Below, in pieces: positions 1 through 6,683 of a stretch of 64,000 nucleotides of DNA. Position numbers and translations under genes: made by a program. The notes under the pieces were generated by a model. It was not told where the DNA came from and searched no databases. It saw nothing but the letters and a program-made list of their open reading frames with translations. Positions within the stretch are counted from its first letter, which is position 1. Each line of letters opens with the position of its first letter. Origin of the DNA: Siphonodentalium dalli (taxonomy: Eukaryota > Mollusca > Scaphopoda > Gadilida > Siphonodentaliidae); assembly GCA_032622095.1 (NCBI GenBank), contig CP136062.1:152142875-152206874 (forward strand). Direction: 5' to 3'.

Positions 1-519
1 ACCAGTGATCAAACTTTCTCTAGAAGTTAATCCAGCATTAGCACCACCTTTGGTGCTCTCTTCAAATTGTTCTGCTGTATCGCCATACCACATTTCTAAA
101 TTTGCTAATTGATTATCTTTATATTCTTGAGAGTATCCCAACAGATTTTCGAAATATGCTCGGTATGGGTAAGTGTCAGAATTCGAAGTTATCAATTTGT
201 TGTTCAAGTAAACATCGATACTGCTGAACATGCTATGAAAGAAATTGTTAACAGGTGCTAATTCCGTAGCAGCTACCAAATTAGTTCCATCTTTTTTTGT
301 AATTTTGAATTTCACATAAAGATAAGATTGATTAATATCTGTCCACTTTTCGGTTTGAGATGGTATGACAAACTCTATCGGAGCAGAATTATTCAGCGGT
401 GCAATAGGATGATTTTCGATCCACTGCGATTCTGACATTGTAGCCACCGTTGGTGGAACATGTGTTATATCAAGTTCCGATTTATTGCATTCGCATGATC
501 CATTTACCATTTGTGCCAT
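1..519 (-). CDS. Major capsid protein (double jelly-roll, hexon-like), N-terminal part
   Basis: The frame is open from an ATG at 519 to the left edge (173 codons), so only the N-terminus is present. After a short leader with a CEC motif the product has the start of the Polinton/adintovirus major capsid protein (animal homologues are often labelled F54H12.2-like). Visible pieces are a segment near residue 36 reading HPIAPLNNSAPIEF, then SYLYVKFKITKKDG, PVNNFFHSMFSSIDVYLN, and TYPYRAYFENLLGY. These are the first strands of the first jelly roll and the conserved PYRAY loop. It forms the hexon-like trimers of the icosahedral shell. The gene follows the pX-like gene with a 2-nt gap and looks like the last of a minus-strand structural cluster. 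No break is visible in the part seen. The family call is from remembered motif patterns, not a search. Confidence 0.85.
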   Translation of the reverse strand, partial: MAQMVNGSCECNKSELDITHVPPTVATMSESQWIENHPIAPLNNSAPIEFVIPSQTEKWTDINQSYLYVKFKITKKDGTNLVAATELAPVNNFFHSMFSSIDVYLNNKLITSNSDTYPYRAYFENLLGYSQEYKDNQLANLEMWYGDTAEQFEESTKGGANAGLTSRESLITG

Positions 520-521
520 GA

Positions 522-896
522 TTAATCAAAAATATCAAGAGCTCGACTGCTAGGATGATTTTTCGACTGACTTTTTCGGCGTTTGACAGCTGAATGATTC
601 ATTTTTGAAGTCGCTACTCTTTTTCTAGGTTTTTTTCTCGAGTTCAAAATTTGATTTTTAGCTTGTGTGCCAAAAGATTTTAAAGCTTTTTTACCTTCAG
701 ACATCAACGCTTCTTTCGGACTTTTACCTTGATTAATAATTTCATCTGCAACACCAAAAGTGTGTTTTTTCGCAAGTTGTAAAGCTGTCCGACCAAGCGG
801 TTTTAGAAATGGTATAGCAGATCTCATAACTGATTTGAAAATTGAACCAATACCATTACCATATTGCCGTGGTACGCCTCTATACACGGGGAACAT
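522..896 (-). CDS. Small basic virion core protein, adenovirus pX/pVI-like
   Basis: This gene encodes 124 aa. The N-terminus is short and tyrosine/arginine-rich. A likely amphipathic helix follows at about residues 17-45 (IFKSVMRSAIPFLKPLG onward), and the tail after residue 85 is very basic, with KKPRKR and KRRK clusters. Small proteins of this build next to the capsid gene are standard in Mavericks and adintoviruses. They are compared with adenovirus core protein X or the membrane-active protein VI; a role in DNA condensation or endosome escape is inference. It sits between penton (5-nt gap) and the major capsid gene (2-nt gap). The ATG at 896 is the only start that keeps the hydrophobic helix. 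Confidence 0.6.
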   Translation of the reverse strand: MFPVYRGVPRQYGNGIGSIFKSVMRSAIPFLKPLGRTALQLAKKHTFGVADEIINQGKSPKEALMSEGKKALKSFGTQAKNQILNSRKKPRKRVATSKMNHSAVKRRKSQSKNHPSSRALDIFD

Positions 897-901
897 TGTT
901 T

Positions 902-1735
902 TTAGAACTCCTCTCGTTTTCTGAAATGTAGCTTCACCAAAGACTTACCACCGATAAACTGAATTGATTTTCCTGTGTCGCCACTTATATTTACACTAAT
1001 TTTGTCAAAGTATGACTTTGAAACTGGAACATAATGTAAATTTAAAAATTCATGTTTTACATGTAATCCGTCGATATCTCTTTTACTTCTGAAAGAAACA
1101 ACTCGTAAAATTTGTACTTCAACATTTCCAACAAATGTGTAATCGGCAATATCAGAATAAACAAACATTAGATTATGACCAACATTCAAATCTACACCAA
1201 ACGGAAATCTATTATTTGAATAAAAATCTTCAGAAGCGTTTTCAGTTTTGTAACCCAACTTGTGCAAAAGACATTGTGGTAATTCAATTCCTAGTTTTGT
1301 GTTACTTAAACTCTTGCGAATAATTTTCACACGTTTTGTACCTTTTGAGTACCCGATGTGAAATCCGTATTCGTTTTGCATTGCTTCTCCAAGTGTTTTA
1401 TCAATTACATCTTGCATTGTATCAACTAAATCTGTCGCAGAGGTATACGAACCATTTTGTATCTGTATTTCAAGTGCATGAACGCCATCAGGTCTCCTAA
1501 ATATCTTTTCTTCAAAAGTAATATTGCATCAGTTGTAATCAAATTGAATTTACACGAATCCCCTGTAACATTGTATGTTTCTGAAGGTGTTATCAGTTCG
1601 GCTAATGCAACTTCCCATTTTTTCTTTATCAATTTGAACTGGTTTTGGTAATTGTACAGTAAAACAACATTGAGTATTGTTTGGATACATTACCATCGAA
1701 CTGTCGCTCGGAATTGTAATGTAGAAAGGATTCAT
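902..1735 (-). pseudogene. Penton-like minor capsid protein, broken by two frameshifts
   Basis: Three open pieces in different frames together cover one gene of the length expected for a Polinton minor capsid (penton, single jelly-roll) protein. The N-terminal piece (from the ATG at 1735) has the typical MNPFYITIPS opening. The middle piece has KWEVALAEL. The C-terminal piece ends with the family's closing strand pattern (YVPVSKSYFD, then a basic HFRKR). The first break is at about 1,615-1,625, where the coding strand has a run of six A; one extra A explains it. The second lies at about 1,525-1,540. The protein would cap the fivefold vertices. Its ATG overlaps the stop of the upstream membrane-protein gene by 4 nt (ATGA). 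Because the breaks are single-base indels, one of them in a homopolymer, a sequencing error cannot be excluded. Confidence 0.75.
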
Positions 1736-1995
1736 ACTTTCAAAATTTCTGCCGACTGATTTTTCAAATATTTCAAACGCGGTGTTGGTAAAATGTACCC
1801 CAAAGAACTACTGAGTAAAATTAACCACAGTTCGTTATTTTCACTTTGTAAACTTAAATGAACAATTGCTGTAGCGATTATACCAACAATTATAATAATT
1901 TGTGTAAAATATGTTACTTGATTTTTTGCAATTTTTTCTCCACAGATTTGAAATTGTGATGGAGCATCGAGACCAACTGAACCATTTTGAGACAT
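1732..1995 (-). CDS. Small membrane protein between integrase and penton
   Basis: This encodes 87 aa with an ATG at 1995. A longer frame upstream overlaps the integrase end and is unlikely to be used. Residues 1-26 are soluble. Residues 30-50 form one clear transmembrane segment (FTQIIIIVGIIATAIVHL). A second hydrophobic stretch at 56-70 ends in SSSLGYILPTPRLK, a pattern I recognise from small two-segment proteins beside the penton gene in many animal Mavericks. Function is unknown; a role in the virion inner membrane or in entry is only a guess. The stop overlaps the penton start as ATGA, so coupled translation is possible. The frame is intact although both flanking genes are broken. Confidence 0.6.
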   Translation of the reverse strand: MSQNGSVGLDAPSQFQICGEKIAKNQVTYFTQIIIIVGIIATAIVHLSLQSENNELWLILLSSSLGYILPTPRLKYLKNQSAEILKV

Positions 1996-2005
1996 GTTAA
2001 AAGTT

Positions 2006-3100
2006 TTATACCAAATTTGTGGCAGGTATCCAACTGTCAAATTTTTTAGGATAACCAGCCCAATGAACTTTAATTTCTCTAACTGATTTACCAGCAACTT
2101 TTCTTGAACGTTTACCAACAACTGATTCAATTTCGTAAACTTTATTATCTTTTATATGTTGAATTTCTTTACCATAAAATGATCCTGCGATGTTTTCACC
2201 ATCTAAATCTACTAATTTGTAAGTTAATGGTGTACTTTTACAAACTCTACTAATTTTGAAAATTTCTTTTGTCCAATTTGGAAGATATCCTTTATCAAAA
2301 GTTCTTTTTGTTTTATTTATTCTAACAAAATCTCCAACTTTCAACATCTTATCTTTTTTCGTTTTTAACTTTCCATAAAGATTTCTGGAAACTTCAATTT
2401 CATTTTCTCGAGTTACTAAAACTGGTGCCATCTTAATACTTCTATGAAAACTTTTGTTGTAAGAATTCACAAAATCGTGCAAAACATCAACGTATTTCAA
2501 AGTTTGATTATGTGTAAAATATTTCCACATCTTTGTTTTCAATGTCCGTTGTAAACGTTCAACTATACTTGCTTTTGTCTCTGGATTCTCTGTTGTGAAA
2601 AAATGAATTTTCTTAGATTTCAAAAATTGTAAAAATAATTTATTTTAGAATTCTGAACCTTTGTCAGATTGAAATGAAGCTGGTTTTCGTTTTGATGATT
2701 TTAGAATTTTCTGAAATGTTTTAACTAAAGTTTTACCAGTTTTATCTTTAATTTTTTCAACCCATGCAAATTTTGAGAACACATCAATAACACAAAGTAA
2801 ATATCTGTAATTGTCATTGTGCTTTTGCAAAGTTTGCAAATCTGCCAGATCAGCTTGCCACTGAATATCAATTCCTGCAACAATAGTTTTACGTCTGCGA
2901 AATTTCCGAACAATTGGTTTGTGCAAAGTATATGTTTTTTGCCATTGTAACCATTTTTTAACATCTGAAAGTTTAATTTTGTTATTTGTTTCTTTTGCAT
3001 TTTTAAAAAGTTGATTTGCTCCACTGAAACCACCAACTTCTTTTGGATTGTAGTAAATTTCAGTTAGAAGTTTGTCAAATTTTATGTAAGTGAGGACCAT
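2006..3100 (-). pseudogene. Retrovirus-type integrase with C-terminal chromodomain, one in-frame stop
   Basis: The reading frame is continuous over 365 codons except for a TAA at codon 152 (2645-2647). The N-terminal helical region contains KDVKKWLQWQ-like and YTLHKP motifs usual in Maverick integrases. The RNase H-fold catalytic triad is visible: Asp84 (WQADLADL), Asp146 (QSDKGSEF) and Glu181 (KASIVER). The spacing is close to D,D-35-E, and the stop falls between the second Asp and the Glu. A chromodomain fills the last ~45 residues (YEIESVV, VHWAGYP, DSWIPATNL) and would target insertion to modified chromatin. The first 19 nt overlap the end of the upstream gene. Apart from the stop no frameshift is visible, so the break looks young. 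Stop-codon readthrough is possible but I see no reason to prefer it. Confidence 0.85.
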
Positions 3101-3789
3101 CCTTTCAAAATAGTTTTTCTGGTTTCTGGTGTTAAAATATCAACTGAACGTTTTCTTGACTTGCCACTGATAGGAGTTGCATGAGGTGTATGAAACTCAT
3201 CACCAGTGTGACCTTTTAAATGTCTTTGCATCCACAGCCATCGATCCCTGTTACCTACATAATCTTGTGGTATATTAAGTTCCCCCAATCCACGTAGGAA
3301 TGTTTCATAACCAACTGGGTTAAAACCTTTTCGGTGACGAACAACATCGTTTATCAAATCAATTATATTTGATCCAGTAACTGTTTCTGTTCCATAAATT
3401 AATTGTCCACGATCATCCCATCTAAGTTTAGGATTAGTTGACAACAATGATAAAATTTGTTGTGCTTTACCACGAAATTTAGATGGCACACTTTCCAATA
3501 TATGGTCACTCATTTTCCCAAAGTTTTCAGATAACTTTTGTTCAGGTAATCTGAATTTTGAATTTAAAGATTTTTGTGAAGTTTTCAATTTGTACAAATT
3601 TTCTCCAAATAACTGTGACTTTTCTGATTCAGAAATATTTTTATCATAAACTGATTTCAATTCTTTGTAAGAATCTGAAACATTTGAAATTGCAGGATCA
3701 GGAGGTAATTGAGGTTTATTCATTTCTGACATTTCCCATTGTTTGAAATCTTCCAACATTCTGAATGGTACAATAACCATTTTCTTCAT
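3082..3789 (-). CDS. Conserved Maverick protein of unknown function upstream of integrase
   Basis: The product has 235 aa and is intact. The N-terminal half (to ~100) is polar and probably helical. The conserved core runs from about residue 95 to 185: SKFRGKAQQILSLL, then LRWDDRGQLIYG, SNIIDLINDVVR, and GYETFLRGL. I recognise this pattern from unnamed proteins that accompany the integrase in many animal Mavericks and adintoviruses. No catalytic motif is evident. The C-terminus is basic (SGKSRKRS). Its end overlaps the integrase start by 19 nt. It may be a virion or integration accessory protein; that is inference from position only. The start is the ATG at 3789; a second in-frame ATG lies three codons later. 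Confidence 0.55.
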   Translation of the reverse strand: MKKMVIVPFRMLEDFKQWEMSEMNKPQLPPDPAISNVSDSYKELKSVYDKNISESEKSQLFGENLYKLKTSQKSLNSKFRLPEQKLSENFGKMSDHILESVPSKFRGKAQQILSLLSTNPKLRWDDRGQLIYGTETVTGSNIIDLINDVVRHRKGFNPVGYETFLRGLGELNIPQDYVGNRDRWLWMQRHLKGHTGDEFHTPHATPISGKSRKRSVDILTPETRKTILKGWSSLT

Positions 3790-3809
3790 ATTTATTTGAG
3801 ATTTAGTTT

Positions 3810-4172
3810 TTACAAAATATTTTTAACAACTGCACCTAATGTTTTGCTAATCAATGGAGCAAGAAATAATAATGGTAAAAAGCCACCTTTTTGATTCAAA
3901 ATTTTCTTCTTTTGTTGCAAAGGTTTGTTCTTGTCTGCAAGATATCTGATATGTTTACGCTTCGAATGTAACTTGCGGTTCTGAGCTTCATTCAGTTTTA
4001 CATTACCTTTTAAAAGATTTTGACAACATTCTGAAATGCAATCCATCACTTGTTTCGGAGCATCGTTGATCATTTTCTTTTTATATGCAGATGGAACTTT
4101 ACTCATTGCAACAATCAACTCACCATATTTTTTTATCAGCGGTGCTTTCCGGCTCTTAGTTTTTGAAGGCAT
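3810..4172 (-). CDS. Small basic protein with QKGGFL motif (paralogue of the next gene upstream)
   Basis: This encodes 120 aa from the ATG at 4172. The protein is strongly basic, with a helical middle (residues ~20-90) rich in Lys and Arg. It then has KKKILNQKGGFLPLLFLAPL and a hydrophobic C-terminal helix. The diglycine followed by a hydrophobic segment resembles sites processed by adenain-like proteases in Polinton virion proteins; cleavage is inference. The stretch from about residue 45 to 105 aligns in pattern with residues ~25-90 of the neighbouring gene at 4,229-4,816 (same spacing of Leu and Lys, same ending ILxQ plus GG and FL). A minor virion component is the likeliest role. Confidence 0.5.
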   Translation of the reverse strand: MPSKTKSRKAPLIKKYGELIVAMSKVPSAYKKKMINDAPKQVMDCISECCQNLLKGNVKLNEAQNRKLHSKRKHIRYLADKNKPLQQKKKILNQKGGFLPLLFLAPLISKTLGAVVKNIL

Positions 4173-4228
4173 CTTCACAGTCTAAGTAGTTGTCTCAAAA
4201 TGAGCAGAAAAATTATATGTTTCATCTT

Positions 4229-4816
4229 TTATCTTTTCGGATTGAACCATTCTAAAGCTTCGAATGCAGATTTCGATGCATCAGACAACGGCATAAATTT
4301 TGAAAATTCAAGATCAATAACTGGTTTTTTTTGTAACGGTTGATGTTGAGGGTTCTGCTGAGAAGGTATAGGTGTAAATTTAGAATGTTGATTTTGTTGA
4401 GTTTGCATCGGTGTAAACTTTGAATGATTTAGAGAAAGCTTTGTTTTACGTTTAGATTCTTTTTGATTACCTCTTTGTTGTGTTTGCTTCCGAGTAATCT
4501 TTGAACGTTTTGGAGAAACCTTTGATTTACTTTTAGATTGTCTACCAGTTTGTTCAAATGAATTTTTCAAAAGACTTCTAATTAAAACTCCTCCAAGAAA
4601 CCCACTACCACCTCGTTGTAAAATTAATTTGCGTTTTGTTTCCATATCAGTTGATCGATCAGAGATTTTTTTAAGAACATTTTTATTTCTCTGAAAAAAC
4701 TTTTTTGTCTGTGATGGTAATTTCCAATCATTTTCAAGAAATAATTCAGCTGCAAAAGTGAAGAAATTTATAATTTGTGACAGTTCATCACGACTAAACA
4801 TCTCGGTGGACGACAT
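4229..4816 (-). CDS. Basic virion-type protein with QRGG motif and SKFTP repeats
   Basis: The product has 195 aa, starting at the ATG at 4816, 34 nt after the packaging ATPase stop; a longer non-ATG extension would overlap that gene. Residues 1-65 are helical. A KRKLILQRGGSGFLGG motif follows, then a hydrophobic stretch. The tail is low-complexity, Lys/Gln-rich and basic, with three to four short repeats of the form HSKFTP (the last reads SKFMP). The N-terminal part is related to the gene at 3,810-4,172, but the repeat tail is unique to this copy. I do not recognise a named family; DNA binding or scaffold use inside the capsid is inference. No breaks are seen. Confidence 0.5.
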   Translation of the reverse strand: MSSTEMFSRDELSQIINFFTFAAELFLENDWKLPSQTKKFFQRNKNVLKKISDRSTDMETKRKLILQRGGSGFLGGVLIRSLLKNSFEQTGRQSKSKSKVSPKRSKITRKQTQQRGNQKESKRKTKLSLNHSKFTPMQTQQNQHSKFTPIPSQQNPQHQPLQKKPVIDLEFSKFMPLSDASKSAFEALEWFNPKR

Positions 4817-4850
4817 GGTTCTAAAATGAAAAAAATAACAACAACTGAAT

Positions 4851-5501
4851 TTATACTTTTGAATATATGACAGGACCTCGGTCATTAGCTGTCAACCATT
4901 TATGGAAAATATCAGTTCTAATTCGCAAATAATTTTCTGTTCTAGGATGAAAATCTACTAAAATATATCCATGATTTATTGAAGTTGCATCTTCGTATGC
5001 TTGTTTCAAATGATTGGTTTGCATTTGATGAGCCAAAACTTTTATTTGATTTTTATCTCGAACGCTTTGAAATAAAACCATGTAGTGTGCATTCAAACTT
5101 ATAGTTCTGCTACTTTTTGATTTTTGGAACATGTTTTGAGTAATGTAAATTATTGAAGCATTTCGATGGTGTCCTTTTCTAGTAAACCAAAGCATTATTT
5201 TGTCTTCATCTTGTTCCCCCATCATGTCATCGAAAACAACAAGATGAGGAAATGATTTATCTGATACAATTTCCTCATCATCGTCTGGAATACCATCGAT
5301 AAACTCAACGTTATCAATTTCTTTTATACGATTGTATGTGTCTTGCCATTCTTTGTAACACCAAACTATTTTCTTTGGTGGTGTTTGGAATAAATCGTGT
5401 TTAAATTCAATAACTTTTTTAACAAATTCTGTTTTACCTGATCCACTAGGTCCGCTGATAAAGAAATTACACGGATGTTGGAAAAGTAAAGATTCTTCCA
5501 T
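4851..5501 (-). CDS. FtsK/HerA-family genome-packaging ATPase (A32-like)
   Basis: The product has 216 aa and is intact. Walker A is GPSGSGKT at residues 17-24. Walker B is PHLVVFDDM at about 86-93. A sensor stretch IIYITQN sits at 117-123, followed by Arg-rich and Asn-rich helices. This order and size match the packaging ATPases of Polintons, adintoviruses and the poxvirus A32 lineage, which pump DNA into preformed capsids. The start is the ATG at 5501. The upstream gene's stop was originally only about 33 nt away; a MITE now separates them by ~500 bp and has removed any close promoter. This is one of the few core genes here with no visible defect. Confidence 0.9.
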   Translation of the reverse strand: MEESLLFQHPCNFFISGPSGSGKTEFVKKVIEFKHDLFQTPPKKIVWCYKEWQDTYNRIKEIDNVEFIDGIPDDDEEIVSDKSFPHLVVFDDMMGEQDEDKIMLWFTRKGHHRNASIIYITQNMFQKSKSSRTISLNAHYMVLFQSVRDKNQIKVLAHQMQTNHLKQAYEDATSINHGYILVDFHPRTENYLRIRTDIFHKWLTANDRGPVIYSKV

Positions 5502-5534
5502 GTTGTCACTTTGATGTCTAATCAGAGAGTGAAC

Positions 5535-6036
5535 TTAAAGGCACGTGAGGCCTTAGTTGTCGAAAATATTCATATTTGTTCCAATCACCGTAAACAGAAA
5601 AACATTAAAACGCATACAGTTTCGTTCATATATACCATGACCATCGCGTAAACAGCATGTTATCATAAAGATTTACTATATTTTACCTAAGCAAGAGCAA
5701 GATTGTGTTACAGAAGACAGCACAGTGCTGCTGGCTAATCACACACAAATGGCATAAACGCTCCTTATTCGTTCCATATCAGGAATTCACCAACAAAGAA
5801 CGCTCTTTATTTTTAACATCATAATATAAACAAACACCAGAAAAGTAACTTTTTATGCCTTTGTTTACATAACAATGGTCAAAGATATGACAATAACATA
5901 CTGTTTATGCGATATTTCTTATTTGTATACGGACAAAGTCTGTCTACAGTTTGTTGTTCTTTCTGTTTGTGGCGTTATTTGACCGGTGGAAATATTTTCA
6001 CAGGATACCCACCGCCAAGGCCAACCGTGTCTTTAA
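5535..6036. mobile_element. TTAA-flanked non-autonomous element (MITE) inside the Maverick
   Basis: The element lies between two TTAA copies (5535-5538 and 6033-6036). It has imperfect terminal inverted repeats (AGGCACGTGAGGCCTTAG on the left, and AGACACGG..GGCCTTGG read inward from the right). It has no coding capacity. A related copy of about 410 bp, also ending at TTAA, lies outside the Maverick at 14,859-15,274. TTAA duplication points to piggyBac-type mobilisation. It entered exactly where the upstream gene's stop codon (TAA within TTAA) lies, so it broke no frame. Confidence 0.65.
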
Positions 6037-6683
6037 CGACGTGTGAATTTAGTTCTTAAAGAGAAATCTCCAAAGCTGTAAACATTTCCATACATTTCAA
6101 TAATCCAATTATCATAGTCTTCTATTCTTCTGTACTTTGTTCTGTAAATAAAAAAATCATCCCCCAAAATGTTTTGAATTTTTGCATATGTTGACATTGT
6201 TTTTGTTAACAAATACCCATAGATCTTAGGATCTGATTCAAAAGTTCCCCCAGCAAGAGGAAAATGATCTTCATACTTTGTATAATGAATATAGTCATGT
6301 TCATCAAAAGTTCCTAAATCTATATCTAAATGGTGTTGATCACCACCAAATGTCCAAAAATCAGATATTTTTTCAATGAGAAAAAATGTTTTGAATTTAA
6401 TAAATGATTCAATATATTTTTGAGAGAAATGAGAAGATATACTTGACTCAAGATAGGCCAATCTCTGTAAACATTCGCCGACATCACAGCATCGTAGTAT
6501 TGCTTTCTTTTCTCTTTCAAACCAGACTTCTTGTAATTCCTTCTTTATCTCTGGAATAAGCGTTGACTGTGCCACCAAATATCCATAAATCTTCTCAGCA
6601 ATTTCTGGAGGTACTACTCCTGCCAACATCTTGACATGAAATGACTCAACATCTCCATCCGTATGGGTATGTATGAATACCAT
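6033..6683 (-). CDS. Unknown protein overlapping the 3' end of PolB
   Basis: The frame is open for 216 aa from an ATG at 6683 (38 nt overlap with the PolB end); a non-ATG start would add 18 residues. I do not recognise it. The sequence is not low-complexity. It begins with MVFIHTHTDGD, has a helical part with PEIAEKIYGYL at ~25-40 and a Cys-containing helix around 70, and ends in an aromatic-rich region (DDFFIYRTKYRR) with a basic tail. There are no transmembrane segments and no zinc-site pattern. Frame integrity over 650 bp in a decaying element suggests a real gene. It was followed closely by the packaging ATPase before the MITE inserted. The stop codon is part of the TTAA target site. Confidence 0.5.
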   Translation of the reverse strand: MVFIHTHTDGDVESFHVKMLAGVVPPEIAEKIYGYLVAQSTLIPEIKKELQEVWFEREKKAILRCCDVGECLQRLAYLESSISSHFSQKYIESFIKFKTFFLIEKISDFWTFGGDQHHLDIDLGTFDEHDYIHYTKYEDHFPLAGGTFESDPKIYGYLLTKTMSTYAKIQNILGDDFFIYRTKYRRIEDYDNWIIEMYGNVYSFGDFSLRTKFTRR

